Shown one piece after another: positions 15,962 through 24,480 of a stretch of DNA of 64,000 bases (the first letter of the stretch is position 1; each line of letters starts with the position of its first letter). The stretch spans positions 2,418,001 through 2,482,000 of the forward strand of contig NZ_JAFV01000001.1 of the NCBI RefSeq assembly GCF_000526315.1, given 5' to 3'. The DNA comes from Methylopila sp. 73B. Its GTDB lineage: Bacteria; Pseudomonadota; Alphaproteobacteria; Rhizobiales; Methylopilaceae. The notes beneath the pieces were generated by a model. The model worked only from the letters and a program-made list of their open reading frames with translations. It was not told the origin of the DNA and made no database searches. The position numbers and the translations under genes were made by a program.

Positions 15962-17140
15962 ATGCGGGAATCCTGGCGCTGGTTCGGACCGGACGACCCG
16001 GTCAGCCTGGACGACGTCCGCCAGGCGGGCGCGCGCGAGGTCGTCACCGCGCTCCATCAGGTTCCGATCGGCGAGGCCTGGACCGTGGCCGAGGTCGAGG
16101 AGCGCAAGCGGATCATCGAGAGCGGACCGCGGTCGCGGCTCGACTGGACGGTCGTGGAGTCGATCCCGATCCCCGACGACGTCAAGCGCACGGGGGCCGC
16201 CGCGAGGCGCTCGATTGCGGCGTGGATCGCGAGCCTGGAGGCGCTCGCCGCCTGCGGCGTAAGGATCGTCTGCTACAACTTCATGCCCGTCGTGGACTGG
16301 TGCCGCACCGATCTTGAATGGGAGCTCGCGAACGGCGCCCGCGCGATGCGGTTCGACCTCCCCCGGTTCGCCACCTTCGAGTTGCACATTCTCAAACGCC
16401 CGGGGGCCGAGCGCGACTTCGACCCGGCGACGCGGGCGCGGGCGAAAGCCGTGTTCGAGGCGATGACCGAGGACGACGTCGCGGACCTCGTCACCAACAT
16501 CGCGAGCGCCCTGCCAGGGTCCACCACCGAGCCGCTGACCATCCCCGCCTTCCGGGAAAAGCTCGCGGCTTACGGCCGCGTCGACGCCGCGGTTCTGCGC
16601 CGGCATCTGGTCGAGTTCCTGGAGGCGGTCACCCCGCGCGCCGAGGAGTTGGGGATCACGTTGACGCTGCACCCCGACGACCCGCCGCGCCCGCTGTTCG
16701 GCCTGCCGAGAGTCGCCTCCTCCGGCGACGATTACGCCGCGCTGTTCGACGCCGTCCCTTCGCCAGCGAACGGCATGTGCTACTGCACGGGGTCGCTGGG
16801 CGCCGGCCCTGCGAACGACCTTCCCTCGATCGCCCGCCGCTTCGGCCCCCGCATCGCCTTCGCCCACCTGCGCGCGACGCGGCGCGAGGCCGACGGCTCG
16901 TTCTTCGAGGCCGACCATCTCGACGGCGACGTGGACATGGTCGCGGTGCTGAAAGCGCTGCTCGCCGAGGACCGCGTCCGAGCGTCGGACCGGAAGATCG
17001 TGTTCCGCTCCGACCACGGCCACCGGATGCTGGACGATCTCGGCCCGACCAAGCGCACCAATCCGGGCTACACCGCGATCGGCCGCCTGCGGGGCCTCGC
17101 CGAGCTTCGCGGCGCCATCCGCGCGCTCGAGGCGGGTTGA
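15962..17140 (+). CDS. uxuA: Mannonate dehydratase
   Basis: A 392-residue TIM-barrel dehydratase, against about 394 in Escherichia coli UxuA, converting D-mannonate to 2-keto-3-deoxy-D-gluconate. Family motifs run in order: WRWFGPDDPVSL at the start, VVESIPIPDDVK, RIVCYNFMPVVDW, TLHPDDPPRPLFGLPR, GMCYCTGSLG, FAHLRATRRE, and FFEADHLDGDVDM. The His and Cys residues in these motifs are those that bind the metal in the family. It follows the dehydrogenase gene by four bases and is the last gene of the operon, convergent with the GntR gene at 17153. It is the metabolic exit of the block: its product needs a KDG kinase and KDPG aldolase from elsewhere. Confidence 0.95.
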   Translation: MRESWRWFGPDDPVSLDDVRQAGAREVVTALHQVPIGEAWTVAEVEERKRIIESGPRSRLDWTVVESIPIPDDVKRTGAAARRSIAAWIASLEALAACGVRIVCYNFMPVVDWCRTDLEWELANGARAMRFDLPRFATFELHILKRPGAERDFDPATRARAKAVFEAMTEDDVADLVTNIASALPGSTTEPLTIPAFREKLAAYGRVDAAVLRRHLVEFLEAVTPRAEELGITLTLHPDDPPRPLFGLPRVASSGDDYAALFDAVPSPANGMCYCTGSLGAGPANDLPSIARRFGPRIAFAHLRATRREADGSFFEADHLDGDVDMVAVLKALLAEDRVRASDRKIVFRSDHGHRMLDDLGPTKRTNPGYTAIGRLRGLAELRGAIRALEAG

Positions 17141-17152
17141 CGCGTCAGCCGC

Positions 17153-17878
17153 TCAGGACGCGAGCGGCTCCTCAGCGGGTGCGGCAGGGGCGCGCTCGGG
17201 CAGAGCGTCCTGCACGCGCACCCAGGTGCGGTCGATGTGGCGACCGATGACCTCCGCCAGCGCGTCGCCGTCGTGGGCTTCGAGCGCGACGATCATCTCT
17301 TCGTGCTCGGCGACCGCCGCCGCCCACTTGTCCTCGCTGCCGTTGCCGACGAACCGAATGCGCTTCATGCGCGCCTGGATCGACTCGTGCGCCCAGAGCA
17401 GCGTGGCGTTGCCGGAGATGCGGGCGAAGCCGGAATGGATGTCCTGGTTGAGCTTGAAATAGTTCAGCCGGCTCCGGACCGCGTAGAGCTCCATCATCCG
17501 GTCGTGAACAGCCCTGAGGGAGGCGATGTCGGCCTCGCTCGCGCGGGCGCAGGCGAGACGTCCGGCCTCCTGCTCGATGATCTTCAGCGCTTCGAGCATG
17601 TCGAAGACGTCGTGACGGGTGAAGGCGCGCACCACCGCGCCGCGGCCCGGCACGTTCTCGATCAGCCCTTCGGCCGCGAGGGTCTTCAGCGCCTCGCGCA
17701 TGGGGGTCCGCGACACGCCGAGACGGCGGCCGACGTCGCCCTCGTTCACCCGATCCCCAGGCGCCAGCCGGCCGTCGATGATCATGTCGCGCAGCCGGGC
17801 GACGGTCTCGTCGTGCAACGACCGTCGCAGGATCGGCGTCTCCGCGACGCGTCCGTCGAAGGATGTGAGATCGGTCAA
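17153..17878 (-). CDS. GntR-family (FCD) transcriptional regulator
   Basis: A 241-residue regulator. The winged helix (about 20-85) contains RVNEGDVGRRLGVSRTPMREALKTLAAEGL and the wing PGRGAVVRAFT. The FCD part has LNQDIHSGFARISGN and AVAEHEEMIVALEAHDGDALAEVIGRHI, with the conserved Asp/His ligands. It is convergent with uxuA and divergent from the PdxA-family gene at 18066, with the palindrome at 17990-18002 between them. It may therefore control the tricarboxylate-transporter operon to its right, the hexonate operon to its left, or both. The ligand is unknown. Confidence 0.9.
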   Translation of the reverse strand: MTDLTSFDGRVAETPILRRSLHDETVARLRDMIIDGRLAPGDRVNEGDVGRRLGVSRTPMREALKTLAAEGLIENVPGRGAVVRAFTRHDVFDMLEALKIIEQEAGRLACARASEADIASLRAVHDRMMELYAVRSRLNYFKLNQDIHSGFARISGNATLLWAHESIQARMKRIRFVGNGSEDKWAAAVAEHEEMIVALEAHDGDALAEVIGRHIDRTWVRVQDALPERAPAAPAEEPLAS

Positions 17879-17989
17879 CGATGTGGCCCTCTGCGTCGCC
17901 TGCCCGGCGAGTGGCTGTCCCGGCTAGACCGCGGTTCGCAGCATGGCCAAGCAGGCCTCGAAGGTCAATTCCGCGTCATGCAACATGCT

Positions 17990-18002
17990 GTATGCAGCAT
18001 AC
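17990..18002. promoter_or_regulatory. Candidate GntR operator between the regulator and the pdxA-like gene
   Basis: GTATGCAGCATAC is a perfect 6+1+6 inverted repeat, overlapped by a second dyad ATGCTG/CAGCAT at 17985-18000. It lies about 112 bases upstream of the regulator start and 64 bases before the divergent gene. The AT-rich, symmetric make-up stands out in this GC-rich gap and fits a GntR dimer. Confidence 0.55.
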
Positions 18003-18065
18003 TTGATCTTGGACGGCGCCGGCGTTACCGTTCGCTCAACAACGAAGAACGGATAGGGAGCGACA

Positions 18066-19100
18066 GTGACCACCTCCATGCAGACCTCACAGAAGCCCTT
18101 GATCGCGCTTGCCATGGGCGATCCCGCCGGCATTTCGCCGGAGCTCGCCGCCAAGGCGCTCGCCCTCCCCGAGGTGCGGGACGCCGCCGATTTCATCGTG
18201 TTCGGCGACCTGCGCGTGCTGCAGGACGGCGCTGAGACCGCCGGCGTGACGCTCGACCTCGACGTCGTCGACGCCCCGCGTCAGCCTCAGGACAAGCCGG
18301 TGTTCGTTGACCTCAAGAACCTGGACCCGGCGAGCGTCGCTCGGGGCACGGTCTCGCTCGCCGGCGGCGAATTCGCCTCCCAGAACTACCGCGCGGCGCT
18401 CAAGCTCGCCCGCGAAGGCGTGGCGGACGCTGTCGCCTTCACCCCGTTCAACAAGCAGGCGATGCGACTCGCGAACCCGGGCTACGACGACGAGATCAAA
18501 TTCTCGGCGACCGAACTCGGCGTCGACGTGGTGGCGAGCGAGTTCAACGTCCTGCCCGAATTCTGGAACGCGCGCGTCACCAGCCACGTGCCGCTGTCCG
18601 GCGTCTCCGAGCGCATCACGAAAGAGGCGGTGCTGAAGGGCCTAACCCTGACCGACGCCTCGCTGAAGGCCTCGGGGATCGCTCGTCCGCGGATCGCGGT
18701 CGCAGGCCTCAACCCGCATGCGGGCGACGGCGGCAACTTCGGCTCCGAAGAGATCGAGCAGATCGAGCCGGCGGTGCGCGAAGGCAAGGCGCGGGGCATC
18801 GCCTGCGAGGGCCCCTACCCCTCCGACACGGTGTTCGTGCGCGCGGTGGCCGGCCACTTCGACGCGGTCCTGACGATGTACCACGACCAGGGCCAGATCG
18901 CGATGAAGCTCATCGGCTTCGACAAAGGCGTGACCCTGCTCGGCGGCTTCCCCGTGCCGATCTGCACCCCGGCCCACGGCACGGCCTACGAAATCGCGGG
19001 CCAAGGGGTCGCCAACGTCGGCGCGACCCGCGAGGCGCTGCTGCTCGCCGCCCGCATGGGCGCGACGCGCAAGGCCGCGAAGGCGCAGCGCGCGGCGTGA
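18066..19100 (+). CDS. PdxA-family dehydrogenase (not the vitamin B6 enzyme), first gene of a tripartite tricarboxylate transporter operon
   Basis: A 344-residue member of the 4-hydroxythreonine-4-phosphate dehydrogenase family. The three metal-binding histidines are present: His174 (VTSHVPLSG), His218 (LNPHAGDGG) and His273 (MYHDQGQ). The N-terminal ALAMGDPAGISPEL is intact. However, the GHTE motif, whose His and Thr contact the substrate phosphate in E. coli PdxA, is replaced by YDDEIKF at about 140-146. Together with the lack of a DUF1537 kinase gene nearby, this suggests an unphosphorylated hydroxyacid or ring diol as substrate. It starts with GTG at 18066 behind AGGGAG. D-threonate-4-phosphate dehydrogenase (PdxA2) is the alternative, though less likely given the missing motif. 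Confidence 0.82.
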   Translation: MTTSMQTSQKPLIALAMGDPAGISPELAAKALALPEVRDAADFIVFGDLRVLQDGAETAGVTLDLDVVDAPRQPQDKPVFVDLKNLDPASVARGTVSLAGGEFASQNYRAALKLAREGVADAVAFTPFNKQAMRLANPGYDDEIKFSATELGVDVVASEFNVLPEFWNARVTSHVPLSGVSERITKEAVLKGLTLTDASLKASGIARPRIAVAGLNPHAGDGGNFGSEEIEQIEPAVREGKARGIACEGPYPSDTVFVRAVAGHFDAVLTMYHDQGQIAMKLIGFDKGVTLLGGFPVPICTPAHGTAYEIAGQGVANVGATREALLLAARMGATRKAAKAQRAA

Positions 19101-19113
19101 CGGACGGCAAGCG

Positions 19114-19229
19114 CGTCATCCCGGCCGAAGCGTAGCGGAGAGCCGGGATCGTCCTCCGGACGAGGCGCCGTCGGGGTATCCGCGGATGACGATCCCGGAT
19201 CGGCGGCTTCGCCGCCGTCCGGGATGACG
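19114..19229. repeat. Intergenic nested-palindrome repeat element, copy 2
   Basis: A 116-base unit starting CGTCATCCCGGCCGAAGCG and ending in the complementary CCGGGATGACG at 19219-19229. It shares the outer ends, the block GCCGGGATCGTCCTCCG and a later GACGATCCCGG with the element at 12781-12893, in the same orientation. The middle differs, and a short extra hairpin GGCGGC/GCCGCC lies near the right end. It sits between the pdxA-like gene and tctB, again inside an apparent operon. Confidence 0.8.
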
Positions 19230-19302
19230 TTGTGAGACGAAGCGGAGAGCCGCCGCGAGACGCGGCCCCGTTCCTGAGGAAACGGCTCGAGGAGGGGCGT
19301 CC

Positions 19303-19806
19303 ATGTCCGCCGCCGAAGACCGCACGATCGTGTCGCGTTTCACCATGGAAGTGGCGACGGCGCTCGGCGTCGCCGCCATCGGCGCCCTGGTGATCTACGG
19401 CGCGAACGAGCACTCCATCGGCTGGGGCGACGCCGGCCCCGAGCCCGGCTACGTGCCGTTCTGGCTCGGCCTCATCATCGTGGCCGCGAGCCTCGCCGTG
19501 CTGGTCCAGACGCTGGTCCAGCGCGTCGGCGCCGGCGACAGCTTCATGACGCGCGAGCAAGGCAAGCGGATCGCCGCCTTCGCCATTCCGGTCGCGCTGT
19601 TCGTGCCCGTCACCCTGTTTCTCGGGCTCTACGTCGCGACCGCGATCTACCTGCTGGCGACCACGACGCTGCAGGGCCGCTTCCCGCTCGTGAAGGCCAT
19701 CCCAATCGCGATCGGCGCGCCGGTCGTGATGTTCGTCCTGTTCGAACGCTGGTTCCAGACCCCCCTGCTGAAGGGTCCGCTCGAAGCGGCCCTCGGCCTG
19801 TACTGA
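19303..19806 (+). CDS. Tripartite tricarboxylate transporter small membrane subunit (TctB)
   Basis: A 167-residue membrane protein with four helices: TALGVAAIGALVIYG, PGYVPFWLGLIIVAASLAVLV, RIAAFAIPVALFVPVTLFLGLYVATAIYLL and IAIGAPVVMFVLFERWF. The EPGYVPFWLG stretch before helix two is characteristic of TctB. A strong GAGGAGGGGCG ribosome binding site precedes ATG 19303. It is followed after 12 bases by tctA. The subunit has no known catalytic residues; it supports the large permease. The transported substrate is probably the hydroxyacid processed by the flanking dehydrogenases. Confidence 0.9.
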   Translation: MSAAEDRTIVSRFTMEVATALGVAAIGALVIYGANEHSIGWGDAGPEPGYVPFWLGLIIVAASLAVLVQTLVQRVGAGDSFMTREQGKRIAAFAIPVALFVPVTLFLGLYVATAIYLLATTTLQGRFPLVKAIPIAIGAPVVMFVLFERWFQTPLLKGPLEAALGLY

Positions 19807-19818
19807 GGAGCGGCGGCC

Positions 19819-21357
19819 ATGTTCGACAACGTTCCGCTGCTGCTCCACGGCTTCGAGATCGCGCTCTCCTGGCATCACGTCGCCCTGATGATCGGCGGCG
19901 TGCTGCTCGGCATCCTGGTCGGCGTTCTCCCCGGCCTCGGGGCGCCGAACGGCGTGACGCTGCTGCTGCCGCTGACCTTCTCGATGGACCCGGTCTCGGC
20001 CATCATCCTGCTGACCTCGATGTACTGGGGCGCGCTGTTCGGCGGCTCCACCACCTCGATCCTGTTCAACATTCCAGGCGAGCCCTCCTCCGTCGCCACC
20101 ACCTTCGACGGCCATCCCATGGCCAAGAACGGCCAGGCGACCGAGGCGCTCACCTACGCGTTCATGTCCGCCGGCTTCGGCGCTATGGTCGGCGTCATCG
20201 TCATTACGCTGCTGTCGAGCGCCGTCGCGGACTTCGCGCTCAAGTTCTCGTCGCCGGAGTTCTTCGCGGTCTATCTGCTCGCCTTCGCGAGCTTCGTCGG
20301 CCTCGGCGGCGGCAACCCGTTCAAGACGATCGTGTCGCTGACCCTCGGCCTCGCCTTCGCGACCGTCGGGCAGGACACGATCTCGGGCTCGCTCCGCCTC
20401 ACCTTTGGGTTCGACGAGCTGCTCCGCGGCATCTCCTTCCTGGTCGCCGTGATCGGCCTGTTTGGCCTCGGCGAGCTGGTGCTGACCATGGAGGAAGGGC
20501 TGCGCTTCAACGCCGTCGCCTCCCGCATCTCGCCGAAGAAGGTGTTCCAGACGATCGCCAAGATGCCACGCTACTGGTTCGCTCTGCTACGCGGCAGCCT
20601 GATCGGCGTGTGGATGGGCGTGACCCCCGGCGGACCGACCGCGGCCTCGTTCATGAGCTACGGCGTCGCCCGCCGCTTCTCCCGGCGCTCGGCCAACTTC
20701 GGCAAGGGCGAGCCGGAGGGCGTGGTGGCGCCCGAGACCGCCGACCACGCCGCCGGCTCCTCCGCCATGCTGCCCATGCTCGCGCTCGGCATCCCCGGCT
20801 CCGCGACGGCGGCCGTCATGCTTGGCGGCCTTATGATCTGGGGCCTGACGCCCGGCCCGACCCTGTTCGTGGAGCGTCCGGACTTCGTGTGGGGCCTGAT
20901 CGCCAGCATGTACCTCGGCAACGTCGTCGCGGTGGTGCTGGTGCTCGCCACCGTGCCGCTGTTCGCCGCGATCCTGCGCATCCCCTTCGCGGTGGTTGCG
21001 CCGCTGATCGTCTCCGTGTGCTTCATCGGCGTCTGGACGGTCGCCTCCGCGGAGTTCGACCTCTGGCTCGTGCTGGCCTTCGGCGTGATCGGCTACCTCT
21101 TCAAGAAGCTCGAATACCCGATCGCCCCGCTCGTGCTCGCGATGGTGCTCGGCGACAAGGCCGAGGACGCCTTCCGGCAATCGATGCTGATGTCGGGCGG
21201 CTCGCTGGGGGTGTTCTTCTCGAACCCGCTCGTCGGCACGCTCACCGCCATCGCCCTCATCCTGCTCGCCTGGCCGATCGTCGCGATGTTCCTCGGCCGT
21301 CGCCGCGCCAGCGTCGCGGCCGTCGCAGCCGCCCACGCCGAACGGAGCCCGTCATGA
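19819..21357 (+). CDS. Tripartite tricarboxylate transporter large permease (TctA)
   Basis: A 512-residue permease with about a dozen helices, the normal length. The two family motifs are present: LVGVLPGLGAPNGVTLLLPLTF near residue 35-55 and GVTPGGPTAASFMSYGVARRF near 270. Other conserved stretches are YWGALFGGSTTSILFNIPGEPSS and LALGIPGSATAAVMLGGLMIWGLTPGP. These transporters are driven by cation gradients and take solute from the TctC binding protein. It overlaps the downstream dehydrogenase gene by four bases (ATGA), so the two are translationally coupled. Confidence 0.94.
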   Translation: MFDNVPLLLHGFEIALSWHHVALMIGGVLLGILVGVLPGLGAPNGVTLLLPLTFSMDPVSAIILLTSMYWGALFGGSTTSILFNIPGEPSSVATTFDGHPMAKNGQATEALTYAFMSAGFGAMVGVIVITLLSSAVADFALKFSSPEFFAVYLLAFASFVGLGGGNPFKTIVSLTLGLAFATVGQDTISGSLRLTFGFDELLRGISFLVAVIGLFGLGELVLTMEEGLRFNAVASRISPKKVFQTIAKMPRYWFALLRGSLIGVWMGVTPGGPTAASFMSYGVARRFSRRSANFGKGEPEGVVAPETADHAAGSSAMLPMLALGIPGSATAAVMLGGLMIWGLTPGPTLFVERPDFVWGLIASMYLGNVVAVVLVLATVPLFAAILRIPFAVVAPLIVSVCFIGVWTVASAEFDLWLVLAFGVIGYLFKKLEYPIAPLVLAMVLGDKAEDAFRQSMLMSGGSLGVFFSNPLVGTLTAIALILLAWPIVAMFLGRRRASVAAVAAAHAERSPS

Positions 21358-22256
21358 CCGACGCCAAACCCGCCGTCGCGTTCCTCGGCATTGGCTTGAT
21401 GGGGCGCCATCAGGCCGCGAACCTTCTGAAGGCCGGCTACGACGTGACGGCGTGGAACCGCTCCCGCGCCAAGGCCGAGGCGCTCGAAGTCTTGGGCGCG
21501 CGCGTCGCCGACAGCCCGGCTGAGGCGGTCGCCGACGCCGACGTCGTGGTGGCCATGCTGGAAAACGGCCCGATCGTCGCCGAAGTGCTGTTCGGCTCCG
21601 GCGCGGACGCTGCGCTGAAGTCCGGCGCGGTCGTGGTCGACATGAGCTCGATCAAGCCCGCGGAAGCGCAGGACCATGCGGCCCGGCTCGCCCGGCGCGG
21701 CGTGGCGCATGTGGACGCGCCGGTCTCGGGCGGCACCGTCGGCGCCGAAGCCGGCACGCTCGCCATCATGGCCGGCGGCGAGCCCGAGGCCTTCGCCCGC
21801 GTCGAGACGCTGCTCAAGGCCATGGGCCGGCCGGTCCACGTCGGGCCCTCGGGCGCGGGACAGCTCGCGAAGCTCGCGAACCAGATCATCGTCGGCGTCG
21901 CCATCGGCGCCGTCGGCGAAGCGCTGATGCTGGCGGCCAAGGGCGGAGCCGATCCCGCCAAGGTCCGCGAGGCGCTCCGCGGCGGCTTCGCCGAGAGCCG
22001 CGTGCTGGAGCTGCACGGCCAGCGGATGGTCGAGCGCGACTTCGTCACCAAGGGCCGCTCGGTCACCCATCTCAAGGACATCGACAACGCGCTCTCGGCC
22101 GCCGAAGGGCTCGGGCTCGACCTGCCGTTCTCCGGGCTGCTGGCGGACCTGTTCCGCGGCCTGCTCGCGAACGCCGGCGATCTCGACCACTCCGGCTTGC
22201 TGGTCGAACTCGAGCGCCGCAACGGACTGGACGGCGCGGACGACCGCGCCGCCTGA
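21354..22256 (+). CDS. NAD(P)-dependent oxidoreductase, 3-hydroxyisobutyrate/tartronate semialdehyde/L-threonate dehydrogenase family
   Basis: A 300-residue beta-hydroxyacid dehydrogenase. The nucleotide-binding motif is FLGIGLMGRHQAANLLKAG, the substrate-binding loop is DAPVSGGTVGAEAGTLAIM, and the catalytic lysine lies in GQLAKLANQI at about residue 170. Such enzymes oxidise the hydroxyl beta to a carboxylate. It is encoded between tctA and tctC, so it should act on the imported solute or on the product of the PdxA-family enzyme. The pairing of this family with PdxA recalls tetronate pathways, but the kinase and aldolase of those pathways are missing here. It starts at ATG 21354 in overlap with tctA. 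Confidence 0.88.
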   Translation: MTDAKPAVAFLGIGLMGRHQAANLLKAGYDVTAWNRSRAKAEALEVLGARVADSPAEAVADADVVVAMLENGPIVAEVLFGSGADAALKSGAVVVDMSSIKPAEAQDHAARLARRGVAHVDAPVSGGTVGAEAGTLAIMAGGEPEAFARVETLLKAMGRPVHVGPSGAGQLAKLANQIIVGVAIGAVGEALMLAAKGGADPAKVREALRGGFAESRVLELHGQRMVERDFVTKGRSVTHLKDIDNALSAAEGLGLDLPFSGLLADLFRGLLANAGDLDHSGLLVELERRNGLDGADDRAA

Positions 22257-22324
22257 CATCGCATATCCGATCAACGCCCACGCCAGAGGGGCGCGACGGA
22301 CTTTTGGACCTGGAGGAACAGCTG

Positions 22325-23320
22325 ATGCCTGCACTCGCCCCCAAGATCGCTCTCGGCCTGCTCGCCACCGCCGCCGTCGTCGCGCCCGCCGCGGCCGAGT
22401 GGAAGCCGGTGAAACCCGTCGAATTCGTCGTCGCCTCCGGCGCCGGCGGCGGCACCGACCAGTTCGCCCGGCTGATCCAATCGATCATCCAGAAGCACGA
22501 GCTGATGCCGGTGAACATGATCGTCACCAACAAGGGTGGCGGCGCGGGCACCGAAGCCTTCGTCTACGGCAAGCTCGCCGGCGCCGATCCGCACAAGGTG
22601 ATTTTCGGCACCAACAACGAGTGGCTGCTGCCGCTGGTGACGAAGTCGGGCTACCAGCCGGACGATCTGCGTCCCGTGGCCGCCATGGCGGTCGACGAGT
22701 TCCTGCTCTGGACGCACAAGGACGCGCCCTATAAGGACTCGGCCGCCTTCGTCGCCGCGGCCAAGGAGAAGCCCCTGCAGGTCGGCGGCAGCCAGTCGAA
22801 GGACACCGACCAGATCCTCTCGAAGAAGATCGAGTACGCGACCGACGCGAAGTTCACCTACATCCCGTTCAAGTCCGGCGGCGAGGCCGCGACTCAGCTC
22901 GCCGGCGCCCACATCGAGGCGAACTTCAACAATCCGCAGGAGAACGTCGGCCAGTGGAAGGGCGGCCAGGTCCGGCCGCTCTGCGTGTTCTCGCCCCAGC
23001 GCATGTCCTACGACCAGAAGGTCACGGCCGACATGTCCTGGGCTGACATCCCAACCTGCAAGGAAGCCGGGATCGCCGTCGAGCAGTACCAGATGCCGCG
23101 CACGGTCTGGCTGAACGCCAAGGCGACCGACGAACAGGCCGCCTACTACGCCGGCGTGATGGCCAAGGTGCGCGAGACGCCGGAGTGGAAGGAGTGGCTG
23201 GCCCGCACCTCCCAGACCGACCGCTTCGTCACCGGCCAGGCCTTCGCCGACCAGGTGAAGAAGGAGCAGGCCGAGGCCCGCACCCTGTTCGAGAAGGCGG
23301 GCTGGCTCGTCACCAACTGA
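22325..23320 (+). CDS. Tripartite tricarboxylate transporter substrate-binding protein (TctC/Bug family)
   Basis: A 331-residue periplasmic binding protein. A signal peptide runs to about residue 24 (IALGLLATAAVVAPAAAEW). The Bug-family N-terminal pattern is KPVEFVVASGAGGGTDQFARLIQ, and the second-domain pattern includes AGAHIEANFNNPQENVGQWKGGQVRPLCVF. I use ATG 22325 because GGAGG sits at 22312-22316; seven upstream codons are open but would place the start inside that site. It is the fourth transporter-operon gene and would capture a carboxylate for TctAB. Encoding after the dehydrogenase is unusual but clear from the spacing. Confidence 0.92.
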   Translation: MPALAPKIALGLLATAAVVAPAAAEWKPVKPVEFVVASGAGGGTDQFARLIQSIIQKHELMPVNMIVTNKGGGAGTEAFVYGKLAGADPHKVIFGTNNEWLLPLVTKSGYQPDDLRPVAAMAVDEFLLWTHKDAPYKDSAAFVAAAKEKPLQVGGSQSKDTDQILSKKIEYATDAKFTYIPFKSGGEAATQLAGAHIEANFNNPQENVGQWKGGQVRPLCVFSPQRMSYDQKVTADMSWADIPTCKEAGIAVEQYQMPRTVWLNAKATDEQAAYYAGVMAKVRETPEWKEWLARTSQTDRFVTGQAFADQVKKEQAEARTLFEKAGWLVTN

Positions 23321-23422
23321 GACGGGCTCAAGGGGCCGTGGGCGCTCCCGCGCGCGGCCCCGCTTCTCGCTTGCGCTTCGGCGCCCTACCATCCGCCTGA
23401 CGATCCGCGGAAGGTGAGGGCG

Positions 23423-24306
23423 ATGCGGCCTCTGGTCGGCCACGGCAGGGTGACGGAGCGGGGCGGCGCGGTGAGCGCGCCGGCCGCGCGCCGCTGGGCC
23501 GGCGGCGCTGTCACCTTCGACCGCCGCGCCTGGGTCTGCGAGCACGCCACGCTGGACTGGACATCGCCCTCGCACCTGATCGTCCTCACCGAAGCCGGCG
23601 GGACAGGCGCCACGGAAGTGCGCGTCGACGGCGGCGGTCCCTACGCCGGCCGCGACGCCCCCGGCGCCCTGAGCTTCGTGCCCGCGGGCCTGCGCCGTCG
23701 TGGATCCTATCGGCGGGCGGACCTCTCCTACGCCGCGCTCTGGATCGACCCCGCCCTCGGCGAAAGCCTGGCGGGCTGCGCCGGCCTCTCCGCGCCGCAC
23801 GCCTTCGTCAACGGCGAAGATCCGGTGATCGCGGCGCTGCTGACGGGACTGCGCGACGCTGTCGGCGAGGGAGGCGATCCGGGAGCCGCCTACGTCGAAC
23901 ACATGACGGCGCTGATCCTGCTGCGGCTGTCCGCGCTCGGCGGCGCCCCTGCCCCGACCGACGCCGGCGGCGGGCTCTCCCGTGGGCGATGGCGCGGGTC
24001 GTCGACCATGTCGAAGACCATCTCGGCGAAGATATCGCGCTCGCCGACCTCGCCGGCCTGCTGGACATGCCGGTGGACCGGTTCGCCCGGCGCTTTCGCG
24101 CGGCGATGGGCGTCGCGCCCTACGCCTACGTGCTGGAGCGGCGCGTGCGACGGGCGGAGCGGCTGCTGGGCGAACGGCGGGGGAGCCTGGCCGAGATCGC
24201 CCTCGCCTGCGGCTTCTCCAGCCAGAGCCATTTCGCGACCGCCTTCCGGGAGCGCACGGGCCGCACGCCGGGCGCTTACCGCGCGGAGATCGCCGCGCGA
24301 TCCTGA
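23423..24306 (+). pseudogene. AraC-family regulator, split by a one-base frameshift
   Basis: The N-terminal sensor half (from ATG 23423, behind GGAAGG) reads well to about residue 188, ending in GGGLSRGRW. The C-terminal AraC DNA-binding domain continues in another frame from 23989 (ARVVDHVEDHLGEDIALADL; ACGFSSQSHFATAFRERTGR) to the stop at 24304-24306. Restoring one G in the GGG run at 23984-23986 joins the halves as LSRGAMARVVDHVE and gives a normal 294-residue protein. So this is either a recent inactivating deletion or a sequence error. ATG 23989 could in principle still start a free DNA-binding domain of 105 residues. It lies between the TctC gene and the aldehyde oxidoreductase genes on the same strand, and would be expected to regulate the latter. 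Confidence 0.8.
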
Positions 24307-24480
24307 AATTTGCGCCGGGATGCTGGAAGCCGGCGCGGACCGTCCAATCTAGAACCGTTATGGACAGCGCCCGCACCCCCGACGGGGTTGGAACGCGACC
24401 GCATCCGCACGCGGCGTTGGCCCGGACGGCTTCGATCGCGCTTCGCACGGGCGGCCCCCGCCGATCTGCGAGGACGCCGC

